Below are positions 21,177-31,904 of a DNA stretch of 64,000 nucleotides, piece by piece. The notes below the pieces were generated by a model that did no database searches, had not been told where the DNA came from, and worked only from the letters and a program-made list of their open reading frames with translations. How positions within the stretch are numbered: the stretch's first letter is position 1; every line of letters begins with the position of its first letter. The translations under genes and the position numbers were made by a program. The stretch comes from Prorocentrum cordatum (taxonomy: Eukaryota > Sar > Dinophyceae > Prorocentrales > Prorocentraceae). The stretch is from assembly GCA_963575745.1 (NCBI GenBank), contig CAUYUJ010015498.1:175310-239309 (forward strand). The letters run 5' to 3'.

Positions 21177-21178
21177 CT
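21113..21178. repeat. (CTG)n microsatellite
   Basis: CTG units interrupted once by CCTCTCCGCCGC; poly-Ala, -Leu, -Cys (plus) and poly-Gln, -Ser (minus) frames result. Confidence 0.9.
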
Positions 21179-21785
21179 CTCCCGTTTGCTCCTCGCCCCA
21201 ATGCCTCGACAACAGTGGTCGGGGCGGAAGGAGACGCGGGTGCTCTGCGGCCAAGTGCTGCCTCACAGAGTGGCGGCAGTGTCCATGCTGCGAGCCTGGG
21301 AATTGCGACGGCACAACCTCGAAGACACCTCCACGGGCTAGGCTTCACACAGCAGGCGGATGGGTTCATGAGTCACATTCGCTGCAGTTTCATAGTAAGC
21401 TTTGCTTGTGTTACTGCATTGGGTGTGGCTGCTATGCCAGCCAACAGTGGTCCGATTTAGGCAGAGCTTGTACGCTTTAGCTTGCCCCACATAGATCATG
21501 GTACCTTGATAGAATTTCCCGTGGTCTATGGCCGAAGGTCTTAAGCTCTGCAGAGAAGCGTGCCAGAGGAGTCCAAATGTAATTCACAAGCCCAAAGAAG
21601 CCCAGCGCTTCAGCGCAGTCCTGACATCGCCACGTGATCATATTTATGCCCATGCTCCTTCCCCACAATTACACTATATGATTACTACTCTCCTCTCCCC
21701 CCTGATGACGTCCGGGAGATCTTCGGACCACTCCGTGTTTTTTCACACACACAGGATTTTCTTTGGAACTGGGTTTTCGCTTGGA
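21179..21785. other. No feature recognised
   Basis: Unassigned DNA, no supported gene. Confidence 0.4.
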
Positions 21786-22075
21786 TAAATGTTGCTCCCG
21801 CTGAAGCGCTGGCCTCTTTCGGCCTTCCGCTCGTTCCGAATCGTGCTCCCGCTGCAACACTGGCCTCATTTCCGCGCTTCCGCTCGTTCCGAATTGTGCT
21901 CCCTTCTGCAGCGCTGGCCTCATTTCCTGGTTTTCATATGTTTTTGGGGGAATCCGATTCTTTTCGGTCCTTCAAAATGTTGCTCCCGCTGCAGCGCTGG
22001 CCCCATTTCTGCGCCTCCGGTTGTTCCAAAACGTGCTCCCGCTGCAGCGCGGGCGTTTTCGGTCCTTCCAGATAG
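21786..22075. repeat. Diverged ~55-60 bp repeat (GCTCCCGCTGCAGCGCTGGCC)
   Basis: GTGCTCCC(G)CTGCA(G)CGCTGGCC followed by CATTTC.G.(T/C)TCCG.TCGTTCC occurs about five times; spacing doubles where a TTTTTGGGGGAATCCGATTC segment intervenes near 21945. A similar phrase is at 11960. Confidence 0.7.
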
Positions 22076-22389
22076 GGCCCAAATCCACAAAATTACCACC
22101 ATAAAAAACATCGAACGTGTTTACACATCCGGTACCGATTCGTGAGTTTGGCCCGCAGAAGGCCCCCCCACTTTGGGGCGGCGGCGTTTGGAGGAAGTAT
22201 CAAGCGGGAGCCCCGTTTCTGCTTTCAGAAGGCGATGTTGCAAGCAGGGCCAGTGGGTGCTCTCCATCAGCTCCGCCTTGTGGGGAGCTTGTCGCGGAGC
22301 CCAGGGATCTAAACATGGAGCCGCGACTCCAGACTGGCCCCGACCCTCCGAAGACTACCCACTTACCCTCCAAGGAACACGGTGCCCTG

Positions 22390-22562
22390 CCATGACATGC
22401 TGTGCGGTGTTCTGCTCTGCGCCGCTGTGCGATGCCATGCTTTGCGTTGCAATGCTTTGTGATGCAATGCTTCACTACAAAATGCCACGCCATGCTATGA
22501 CACTCTACGCTCTGCTGTGCTCTTCTACGCCATGCCATACCGTGCTCTACGATGCATCGCGC
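22390..22562. repeat. Degenerate ATGC-rich repeat
   Basis: Words such as GATGCCATGC, GATGCAATGC and TACGCCATGCC repeat with errors, giving Met/Cys/Leu-rich plus frames. Origin from a decayed 5-10 bp satellite is likely. Confidence 0.55.
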
Positions 22563-22674
22563 ACCCTCTCGCGATCATTGCCCTGCTTTGACGTCCGACT
22601 GTGCGAATAGAGCGAAGATCTACGCCATGGTAAGGGATGGGAGGGAGGGGAAGGACGTCAGACATGACGCGAGC

Positions 22675-23335
22675 GCACCTAGCTTGCCCTCTCCCTCCTC
22701 CCCCTTCTCCTTCCTCCCCGACTCCACCCTGCCATTGCTGGAGGTGTGGGATCGGGCTCCTCACTACCATCGGGGAGAAGCGGAGCTGGAAGCCGCGGTA
22801 ACCCTCGGCGTAGGCGAAGAAAAGCACAGACCTCGGACGGTGGAGGCACAGACAGAGGAGCTCCTCATCCACCCTCCCCCCCCTGCGATTTCCTCCCCTT
22901 CACCCTCGCTCCTCATCCTTCATCCCCTTCTTCCCCTCCTCCTCCTCCTCCTCCTCCTCCTCCTGCTGCTGCTTCTCTCCAACCACCTCCTACTCCTTCT
23001 CGTCCTCGCCCTCGTCCTCCTCCTCATCCTCCTCGTCCTCGTCGCCCTCCTCATCCCTCATTCTCCCCCTCCTCCTTCTCCTCCTTCTCCTCCTCATCAT
23101 CCTCCCTCCTCAGTCTCCCTCCTCCTTGCCTTCCTCCTTGCCTTCCTCCTCCTCCTCCTCCTCCTCTTCCTCCTCCCTACTCCTCCCGTCCGCCTTCCCT
23201 CCCTCTCTCTTTCCCCTCTCTCCCTCCCTCCCCTCCCTGCCTTCCCTCACCCCCACTCCTCCATCATTCCCTTCTACTCCCTTTCTGTCCTCCTTCGTTC
23301 CCGTCTCCTCTATCTCCCCTTTCCCACCACCGCAC
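22675..23335. repeat. Pyrimidine-rich TCC tract, about 650 bp
   Basis: CTC/TCC units, purest at 22935-22970 and 23140-23175, broken by a less repetitive piece 22730-22870. Confidence 0.85.
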
Positions 23336-24070
23336 ATGCTGTTAGAACAGGCTGGGCGTCTCGCTTCAGAAATCGTCAACTTGAAGACAATTCACCTACA
23401 CCGATTGACGGTGAAACGACCCATCACACGTGTGGCTTTGGTTTGGTGGGCGCCGCCAACATGCGTTTGCACACTTTGCAACGTCTGATCGGATGAATGC
23501 CGGGGTATTTCCACACTGTGTCTCCTACCTTAGCGCCGCACGCGCTCGCCTGAAACATGTCCAACCGTTAGGCGGATGAGTATGGAGTAATCGTCGAATG
23601 CGGTTCGCCGTAGCACCGCACACATTGGACTTCAGTGTGTTCACCAATTGCACGGCTGGAGGGCGGCTCTATTTCATCATAGGGCTCTCGCTTGAGATTT
23701 CATCACGCATACTCGCCAGACGTTTGAGTATGTGCGCCAGATACGCGACTGAAAGGTTGCTCCATGTATTCCAATTGGAGCGCTCCCTCTGGAAATCCTC
23801 CCGTCCTGTGTGCAACAGATGTTTGATAATGTGCGACTTGCCCACTCACGCGCGCTCGAATCCTACCTCTCTTTGAGTCTAGCGTATGTCGAATAAGAAA
23901 GACCGCCGCCGAATGCACGAGAACCGTAAACCAACCAACGCCTCCGTTGCTGAAGGCGCGAACCAAGTTGGTGCCCAGGTGGAAGTGCTGGATGCACGGC
24001 TTCACATGAATACGCATGGTTGTAATCATGTAGTTCCCTCTGGTGTTGTCACCCCCCCCCGCCCCTGCGA
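23336..24070. other. No feature recognised
   Basis: Ordinary-composition DNA. A 92-codon plus frame (23598-23876) is seen without family features. AGA(C/T)GTTTGA(G/T)(T)ATGTGCG is repeated near 23722 and 23818. Confidence 0.4.
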
Positions 24071-25348
24071 CCACCACCAACACAAGTAGGGAGTGGGGAG
24101 GAAGGAAGACAAGAGGCGGGGCAGAGGGGGAGACATGTGATGAGACAGCAGGGGGTATGAAGGAGGCACGGGGGGCGGGAGGAGGGAGGGGAGGAAGAGG
24201 ACGACGAGAATGATGAGGGTGACTGGCAAGGAGGATTCGAAACGAAACGACGAGCGCAAGCCTGCGGGAAAAAAGGACCCTTGAACATCAACGCGGGAGG
24301 AGAGGGGCCTTACACCGCGACGGCGGCGTTCACCTGCCTCGGAGAAGTCCGCCTCCCCTCGTCCTCCTTGTCCTTCCCGTCCTCCTCACTCTCCACGTCG
24401 CCGTCTTCCTCCTCTTCTCGGAAGATAGCCCCCTATGCCGAATGCGAACGTGCCTCGGTGCCGCAACGAGGAGCTCGACCTCTTCTGCCTCGGCTCTCTC
24501 TGTCCACCGACCTGCTGAGAGGAAGACTGAGGAAGAGGCCGAGGAGGACGGGGCGGATCAGGGCGACGAGGGTCAGGAAGACGAGGACGGGCAGCAAGAG
24601 GAGGGAGCATGGGATGCTGAAGAGGAGGGGGGCCCCGCTGCTCGCTGCGTTGGCTGCCGCGCGCTCCTCTCTCCCGTGGACGCCCGCCGTCGTGAACGAG
24701 CCACACGGCACCGCAAAAAGCACGGCCAGAACCCGAGTACTACCCCTCTTCGAAACGACATCCCGACGGCATCTCAACCCTACTCGGGGGCGGCCAAGAG
24801 GGGGGGGCGTCAGGGAGGGAGGAGCGCAAATCATGGCCGGCGGCGTGTGCGCGGGCCGGGGGGGGGGCAAGGACGCATTGAAATACGAGGAAGAGGCGCC
24901 ATGAGATCCGGGGAAACATCATGGCCCACGCCATGCTATCCACCCCCCTCCCTAGCCCTAGTCATCACCCCCCTCTTTGCCGCCCCCGATGTACCAAGCC
25001 TTGGGCCTCTGGATGCCCGTCCTGGGCCCCCGGGCCCCCACGAGACGGCCCGACGCGACAAGCTGCGTCCCCCCCGGGGGGGTCGCGAGGCCTGGGGGGG
25101 GCCGCGCCTGGACGAGCAACGACCAACTCAGCAAAACCTTTCGGATTTCCGCGCGGAGGGCCCCCCCCCCCACCACAAGGCAAGGAGCGCGCCAGGGAGC
25201 TCCAGCGCCGATCCTGGACATCCGCGGAGGGCTCCGAAAGCCCATGCTCGTGCCCATGTTTCGCCCTCGACGGGGGGCCCTCGCCGCACACGAGTCGGTG
25301 GGGCCCGACGCCTGGGAGCAGGGGCGGATCCAGAAGCAGAATCAGCAG
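24071..25348. other. Unassigned GC-rich region
   Basis: Purine-rich 24080-24200, then GC-rich DNA with G and C runs (24853-24860, 25161-25170). The long plus frames here lack motifs and are not called. Confidence 0.35.
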
Positions 25349-25498
25349 CATAAACAGAATCCTTTGGCGCTCCGCGCGGATGTCTTTGGATCTGCGCTGG
25401 ATCTCCCTCCCCGGCGAGCGGAGCGCGCCAGAGGCGCAGCCGGGGAGGCAGCGCGGATCCAAGAAATTCGCGCGGGGCGCCAACAAATTATGTTTATG
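25349..25498. mobile_element. MITE family C, copy 1
   Basis: Left CATAAACAGAATCC then TTGGCGCTCCGCGCGGAT; right ATCCAAGAAATTCGCGCG, GGCGCC, ATTATGTTTATG. Ends are inverted over about 45 bp with a gap. Interior has GCGGAGCGCGCCAGAGGCGC. Related copies lie at 35920, 36198 and 44729, with a diverged one at 28885. Strong hairpin potential; no coding content. Confidence 0.8.
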
Positions 25499-25514
25499 GC
25501 GTTTTTCGAAGATC

Positions 25515-25690
25515 TTCTGACCCGGGTCAATCCAGACCCGGGTCAGTCAGGCCTTGCAAGATCCTGCAAAACCCTACAAGATCCTGCAGGATCCTGCGCA
25601 CTAACCGGGGTCAATGCACCCCTGGCCCTGCAGGATCCTGCAAGATCCGGCGCTCTGGCTGAGACCCGTTTGCACTGACCCCCGTCTCTT
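25515..25690. repeat. Palindrome-rich repeat P (GATCCTGCAGGATCC), copy 1
   Basis: CCCGGGTCAATCCAGACCCGGG, several GCA(G/A)GATCCTGC words and GTTTGCACTGACCCCCGTCT. Related to 45290-45425 and 45975-46175. Confidence 0.65.
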
Positions 25691-25844
25691 GAGCCTCGAT
25701 TTGTTTTTCTTCGGGTTTCTGGGCCCGACTCCTGCCGAGATCTGGATGGGTCGGCGAGGGCTTGGCTGCGCATTCTGGGGACCTCCCTGGAGCCACTCGT
25801 TCCACTATCGCGTCGAAGCTGCGTCGAGCGTCCGTCGATTTGAG

Positions 25845-25980
25845 CCGACCCTGAGTCGAACCTGAGTCGACCCTGAGTCGACCCCGAGTCGACCCCGAGT
25901 CGAACCCGAGCCGAACCCGAGCCGAACTCGAGTCGAACTTGAGTCGAACTCGAGTCGCACTGGGGCCGAACTAGAATCGA
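25845..25980. repeat. 11-bp tandem repeat (GAGTCGAACCC)
   Basis: About 12 units of C(C/T)GAGTCGA.CC; minus frames give a repeated Gly/Ser/Thr/Arg pattern. Confidence 0.85.
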
Positions 25981-26025
25981 ACAAATCCGCTAATTGAGCA
26001 GGGACCGACCGTCCCAGCATTCCGA

Positions 26026-26194
26026 TAGTCCTACCACGAAATGTTCTTAGAACCCAAAAATATTCGAATATCAACAACAATGTTCTTAGAACATCAACCC
26101 GATGTGGTAAAACAGGACAGTCCCAACCAGAAATGTTCTAAGAACATTTCGTGGGAACCACAACATGTTCTCAGAACATTGTTTGGTAGGACTA
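26026..26194. mobile_element. MITE-like palindromic element with TA flanks, 169 bp
   Basis: TAGTCCTACCACGAAATGTT and its near-inverse ending GTTTGGTAGGACTA form ~28-bp TIRs. Four copies of ATGTTCT.AGAACA-type palindromes lie within. TA is at both ends, consistent with a TA target duplication. Confidence 0.75.
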
Positions 26195-26410
26195 CAGGCG
26201 AGCCAGGACGCTTCGCCACTGCTTGAGCTAGGGGGGCCCCGGGAAGGTCCCCGAAACGAGCTCCGAAGAGGGGGCCGCCGAAGGCCCGCCAGGGGGCGCG
26301 GGAGAGGCGCGGGTCGGGAGGCCCGGCTCGGCCCCACGGGAGCCGAGGGGGGCGTCCCCCGCGGCTCCACCGAGGCCCCCCCTTCGCCGCCCCGCGCCGC
26401 CGGCCTCGGG

Positions 26411-27248
26411 CCAAGGCCGCGATAACGGCGTGCTTGGTGAACGGTGCGGTTGGGAATCTGGTCTCTGTGGCACCGAGCTCACGGAGAGCGCCATGCGGGA
26501 AATCACGAAGGGCCGTTTCCGACGCTTCAAATATATGCGAGTGTACCGAGCGAGAAAACGGCACCGCGAGTGGTAGGAAAACACGAAACACGCGTTCCTA
26601 CAAATGGTTTGGCCACGAACCGCGCTTTCCTACAATTGGATGTTGTACTTCGCCGTCAGCTAACACACCGTTACCGCGTCTACGGTCGGGGTGGACGAGG
26701 TGAGCGTTCTCTTACAGTGAAGGCCAGTCCACAAGAAACCATCCACAAGAAACGCAACCCTGAGACCCCAGGACTTTCATCGATTTTTGGCGTGGGAACG
26801 TCACGCTTTCCATCGCAAGACCATCGAAACCCAAGAAACCCAGGGCACCCTGGACGCAAGCAGGGCGTTTCTTGTCATGGGCCCCCACTGTGTCGGCGTT
26901 TCGACATTGGGCGGAAGGGGAAGGGGGAGGGATACGGCTCCGGACCTCTGCTTAGTGCGACTGTTTGGAACCGTGGGTCCTGTGGGGGAGACCCAAACTG
27001 CTCAAAACAGGCGCCCAAACCAGCTAAGATCTACTCCACCCGCGCCGATCGTCAAAACAACGAATAAGAACACGATCACGAGAAGGCGTAAAGGGGTCCA
27101 GGGACACACAAAGAAGTAGACACACATTCTATGGATCACCTTCTGTTTTACGATATGTTCTGGAGTTTCGTCTTCCCCCCCCACCTCCAATGTGTTCCTG
27201 TATTTCCCGCGGGATCGTCGATGTTGTGTGTCTGTTTGTGGTTTCCCC
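26411..27248 (+). repeat. DR1 dispersed repeat, most complete copy (~840 bp)
   Basis: Starts CCAAGGCCGCGATAACGGCG, then a section with TTCCTACAA(T)TGG words, AACACACCGTTA(C/G)CGCGTCTACG, AACCCTGAGACCCCA, AGGGCACCCTGGA(C/G)GCAAGC, GACATTGGGCGGAAGGGG, GCTTAGTGCGACTGTTTGGA and a tail CAGGGACACACAAA...TTCGTCTTC(C)n. Fragments matching different parts occur at 4696, 5726, 17700, 19466, 38217 and 60387, all in plus orientation. No convincing coding frame or TIR; a retroposed non-coding unit is one possibility. Confidence 0.75.
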
Positions 27249-27337
27249 TCCTGAAGGTGGGGGAGCAGAAGTGAGGTTGGCTGGAGGGATGGATATTTTA
27301 CACGTTGATGGGAAACTGGAGCCTGCTTTTTCTGTTA

Positions 27338-27508
27338 CAACCTAATCGTACCGTAGAGACGCACGGAAAGGATGCAATGGCCTCGGAAGGCCATGTCGAC
27401 ACTTTGCGAGCGGGGCGCGGCCAGCGCAAGCGGCCATTGATGGGCCGAAAGGGAAGGATGCAAGGGTAACCTTGGAAGGTTGATCATCCTTACTATGCGG
27501 GTTGAATG
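27338..27508. mobile_element. MITE family T, copy 3, TA target duplication kept
   Basis: Left CAACCTAATCGTACCG (mutated) and right CATCCTTACTATGCGGGTTG; interior GGATGGGCC-like and AAGGATGCAAGGGTAACC. TA flanks both ends (TTA|CAAC and AATG|TAA). Confidence 0.8.
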
Positions 27509-28884
27509 TAACGGACGTGACCGGGGGAGGGGGGGCGATTTCGGCCCCCCCGGTCACTTCACAGCGGGGGGGGCGCCGGCAACCTTCGGAAATCCTCGAA
27601 GAATCCGTAGGGAATATTTGCAAATGTGGGCACAATATCGTGACGTGATCCAGGGGGGGAAGGGAGAGAGACAGCCGATCACGGCCGTTCTCTCCCAGAC
27701 CTAAAAAACAGGCTCCTGAATCGAACTGCCGCGCGTTGCTTTACGAGCAGAACCAGTAGCCGCCAAGCCGCCAGTGAAGCATCGGGTGAGGGGGTGCAGC
27801 GCATCTGGTATTTTATCAAATAGCACATCGCGGAAATTTGGGTTTCTAGGGCTTCCGACGCGGAAAAGCAGAAATAGGATTGGCGAGTCGGCTGCATACA
27901 GCTGGTTTTCAGGGCGCTGGGAACGACTGTATTTCGACGAATGTATCGGAAAGCGAGACCGCAAACGGGTGTGTGCAGCAAGTGTCGTGACCTCTTTCGC
28001 AAATCTTCAATATTAATACAACTATCCTCTCTTCCCTGGCAATGCGCCGGCCAGCGTATTGTTCGGCACGCGCTGACTTGTAACACGTGATCTTTCACAT
28101 CGTTGATTCTAGTCGGAGCGTGCTGGATCCTTAGAAATCCCGCAACAACTTTGGTCACAATTTAAGATCTGTGCATCGCTCCCGTCGTCGGGATGGCGGT
28201 CTCGCCCGAACGCAGGCCACACTTCCAAATCCGATTCGTTCTTCATCGTCGTCGCAATCACTTTGTTTTCCCCTTCTCCGCGTTCCGCTGATCCTCCTGG
28301 TTTTCCTACTATTCCTCATCCCCCTCCATTATGCCCTTGCTCTTGTGCCTCATATGCCTCCTGTTGTTTGTCTGATCGTCATCCTCGCCCTCCTCTGCCT
28401 CCTGTTTATCATCCGCTTCCCGTTCCTCTTTTCCTCCCTCCGTGGAGAAGCTCCCAGTTTCCGATTACGCAACAATTTATTGATTAAATCCTACGACAAC
28501 CAAGTGACCAGTGAGGTCCTAGGACGCCCCAAACGGCGGATCGATAATATCTCAACACAAAAGGAAGGGATGGGTGGAATGCACATGTGGCGCGAAACGC
28601 ACCTACCTTACCCCTCCCCGCAGTCGTGCGCCCCCGCGGGCATCCTTGCTGGTGGGGAAACAAAAAGATACGGATCGCTCCACACCCCAGACCCCATCGG
28701 GGCGCGTTCTGACCAGGATTTCGCAACGACTCCACCGGTGGCGACGAAGACGGGGCAACAGCATTGAAACCGCTCGTGATCTTGTGCGTCGCGGGAGGCC
28801 AAGAGCGGAACACGGAGCGGTACATTTTGACCCGTGCAATGGTTTCGGTAATTTGTCCTCCTTTGAAGCGCGGTGGCGTGTGTA
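27509..28884. other. Unassigned; one ordinary-composition minus frame
   Basis: A minus frame 28158-27679 (159 codons, TTG-initiated) is not repeat-derived (contains RNTVVPSALKTSCMQPTRQS) but matches no family I know. 28170-28460 is pyrimidine-rich. No gene is asserted. Confidence 0.3.
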
Positions 28885-29027
28885 GAAGACGAAACTGCAT
28901 CAACATTTATTTCCGGAGATCCGCCAACATTTCTTCGATCCGCGCTGGACCCACTTTCCCGGGCGCCATCGCCGATCCAAGACATGCGCGCCTAACTCTA
29001 GAAGCGTATGTTGATGAAGTTTCTCTT
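28885..29027. mobile_element. MITE family C, diverged copy
   Basis: GAAACTGCATCAACAT at the left and ATGTTGATGAAGTTTC at the right are inverted. CGATCCGCGCTGGACCCA and CGCCGATCCAAGACATGCGC inside resemble family C. Confidence 0.6.
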
Positions 29028-29250
29028 GATCGACAGTGGGAGCCAAACGAGGGCCACACCGCTGCGCCGCTGAGGGCCGCGCGACATGTAGGCCACCCAC
29101 CCGCCGGCGGTCAGGCCGGTCCCGAACGGCTGGAGGGCAACGGGCACCACCCGACGCATGCCTGGGATCCCCGCCGCCACGCGCCCTCCCCTCGGGCGGC
29201 GGAAAGGGACCATAGTTACTGTTGCAATTTTTTTTTTTTGTCATGTGCCT

Positions 29251-29904
29251 ATGTTCGGGGTAGCTGGCGCGGTTGAGCAGAAGGAGAGATGTGGGCACGC
29301 GCAGACGCTGCCGAGGAACCTCGAACATCCTGGCTTGAGGGTTGCACGCGTGGTGCGCCCGGGGAGCGGCCCTGTCCGAGCCTCAGACGCCGACAGAACG
29401 AACCCGCCCATTGGTGGTCACCGGAACATGCGAATGCACGGAGAAACTCGGATGACTACGGCTCGGGGGCTCAAGTGGTCAGTCGAAATTCGTCGGAACT
29501 GTCGCCAAAAATACATGACCAGTGATTTGGGGGACTTGGCCGGAGAAGGCTCTGTCAGGGTCCTGACTCGCGGGCCGCACCTTTGCCCAGGGGGTCCAAG
29601 CTGGGGGTGGCTGGGTCTCCCGAAGAGAAAGGGCCTTGGAAATGCATTCATTTGCCGGCGATCCCCGGCGGCGCCACGGCAACCGCCCTTCCCGGCCGCG
29701 CGGATTACATCAACGATGGTTGCCGCGTTTCTGTTCCAGGACAACACTGAAATTCACGTCTGTGGTCGAACAATCTCGTCTGAATCCCCCCTTCCCCCGA
29801 TTGCTGCTGCCGCTGCTGGCCCTTTCCTTTCTCCTCCGCCTCCAAGCGAGTGCATCCTCGCAAAAGCTGGGTTCACTGCGCGTACAACAAGTCGACGTGG
29901 CTGA
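29251..29904 (+). CDS. Hypothetical open frame, function unknown
   Basis: ATG 29251 opens about 217 codons that are not a simple repeat. The middle (KWSVEIRRNCRQKYMTSDLG) looks protein-like. No motif, signal peptide or membrane segment is convincing; the end is Pro/Ala/Ser-rich. It may be a decayed or chance frame. Codon-bias scoring would decide. Confidence 0.2.
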   Translation: MFGVAGAVEQKERCGHAQTLPRNLEHPGLRVARVVRPGSGPVRASDADRTNPPIGGHRNMRMHGETRMTTARGLKWSVEIRRNCRQKYMTSDLGDLAGEGSVRVLTRGPHLCPGGPSWGWLGLPKRKGLGNAFICRRSPAAPRQPPFPAARITSTMVAAFLFQDNTEIHVCGRTISSESPLPPIAAAAAGPFLSPPPPSECILAKAGFTARTTSRRG

Positions 29905-30402
29905 CTATCGCCGTCTCGCGTCGATGAGAGCTCCGAGACGCCGCTCGCACACGGAAAATGCGCCAGGCCCAGGGCGCATCCGCTGCGGGCGCGAGCGGCG
30001 AACTCGGATGCGGCGCTGGGCCGACAAGCCGCAGCGCGCGCACCGCGCCAGTTCGCGCAGTGCTCGCCGAGGATACGGTGGACATGGTCGAGAATGAAAG
30101 ACAAAGGTGGGAGGGGGGATCAGGCGCGAGCAAACGAAAAAAAACGGGCGGGGGGGAAGGGGGGGGAAGGGCGGGCACAGGAGAGGAGCAGCGACAACAG
30201 AAAAAACGCACATCAAAGCGGAGAGGACCAAAAAGGACAAAAAGACGACTCCAAGGACATGAGGAACAGCGTTTGGCCGCCAGGCCGTCGCTAATTGGAA
30301 ACATTGGTATACAGATGGCCGCAATGTCTGCCTAGATAAGCGTCAATGAGTCGATCGACGAGATCAGCCCTACTGCCGGGATATCATCATGTGTAAGGGC
30401 GT
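29905..30402. other. No feature recognised
   Basis: GC-rich then A/G-rich (30100-30250). No gene supported. Confidence 0.4.
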
Positions 30403-31151
30403 TCACGCGAGCTCGGATGTGGGTTCTCCCTCCTCCTGTCCATTGGGTTTCGTCCCTCTTCTCCACGAGCCCGTTCTCATCGAACCACGCCTGAATGCGC
30501 CTCTCCAGATCCCCAGAAGAACCTGCCCGACTAGCCTGTCGCACTCTGGGTGGCTGAGAGGCCTCTCCCGCAGGCCGCCATCGTGGGAAAGATTGCTGCC
30601 CGCGCCAGCTTTCACGTTCATCTCGAGATGACTGCGCTTGCGATCGTGGAAATTCTTGAGCTTCGCAAGCTGAACTTCCTCTGCGGTCGCCTTCCATCCG
30701 AGGGTCTGGCATTTCGTGCTGTACGTGGTCAGGTCCCCGATCTTGGGCTAACTCGCCTGCGTGCCGTGCTTGGCGAGATAGTCCATCCACATGTGCAGGC
30801 GAGCATTCCGCGCGCGGATGCGCGGGATGCCCAGCCAGTCTTTGCGCTGCACGGTGTCCTAGATATTCTCCGCTGCTTCGTGGTACTTCTGGATTGTCGC
30901 CTTCACGATCATGACGAACGAGCGCTCCACGGCGTTCGTGAAAACCTCGAGCATGACGCACCTCAAAAACTGGGTGTACCGACCAGACCGATCAGCCGGA
31001 TCAACTCCTTGGGCGCCTCGCCGACTGCTACCTTCGAATGCGCGGGCTCGCGCGCCCCTCCCGGGGCATCGCCGACAGAGGCCGCCTCGAGACCGAGGTC
31101 GATCAAGATAATCGAGCTCGTGGGGTTGCCAGTGCGACTGAACAAGCACAT
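30403..31151 (-). pseudogene. Decayed coding fragment, unknown family
   Basis: Minus strand reads PTSSIILIDLGLEAASVG and APKELIRLIGLVGTPSF in one frame (31151-30963). The frame then changes and continues LRCVMLEVFTNAVERSFVMI, VKATIQKYHEAAENI. After a TAG at 30859 the same frame gives DTVQRKDWLGIPRIRARN, LHMWMDYLAKHGTQAS, a second stop, then KIGDLTTYSTKCQTLGWKAT and LAKLKNFHDRKRSHLEMNV down to a stop at 30403. Composition is protein-like and not repeat-derived, so a real former gene is likely. At least one frameshift and two stops break it. I do not recognise the family; an element-encoded protein or a retrocopied host mRNA are both possible. Confidence 0.5.
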
Positions 31152-31159
31152 TGTATGCT

Positions 31160-31640
31160 ATAAGAACCGGAAGTGTACATTCACACAATGGATATGCATA
31201 CTCATCGTGTTCCATAACGTCACTTACACTATAGCATTTGTAAAGATAGCACCAGCCTGTCCAACATGCATGAAGACGTGCTTGTTTTTGCAACCGTGAC
31301 CGACGACAACGTGGACGGCAAAACGGGCATTGTTTCGTCTGGACAAGGGAAACAACCCGATGAATATATGTGTTATGTGCGCTTCGTTTGACGTCGTATT
31401 ATTCGCCCTGTCTCCGTGCGGAAGCACTCGCTGCATGTTATGCCACTCGGCAGCATGATATCGCATCGGTAATGGTTCTCTTCACGCTCGCCCTCTTTCC
31501 CAATTCCCACTCCGAGGCAGCGCAAGTGCTAAGAATCGTGATGGGGAGGGATTAGTTTCTCATATTACTACGACGCATGTGCGACACATCGGCCAACCAA
31601 AATTCTTCTCGCACGGCGACAGCGTGCGCGGGAGAGGGTG
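31160..31640. other. No feature recognised
   Basis: Ordinary-composition DNA; no supported gene. Confidence 0.4.
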
Positions 31641-31904
31641 GGGAGGGGAAGGACAAGGAGGAGGACGAGGAGGGGGGGAGGAGGAAAGGACGGGGGAGGA
31701 GAAAGGGAAGGAATCCTTCCCCCTCCTCCGCAGCCCCGTGGCCGGCTCGCTGCACTGAGGGCCACGGGGCCGACAAGCGGCCAGGCAGCCCCCCGGCGGC
31801 CTCCAAGCAACCGGAATTCGACCAGAGGCGGGCTGCTGCCATGACCCGGGGCTGGCCCAGCACGAATCGGTGACGATGTATAGTTGGCGCCCCCACAGGG
31901 GATG

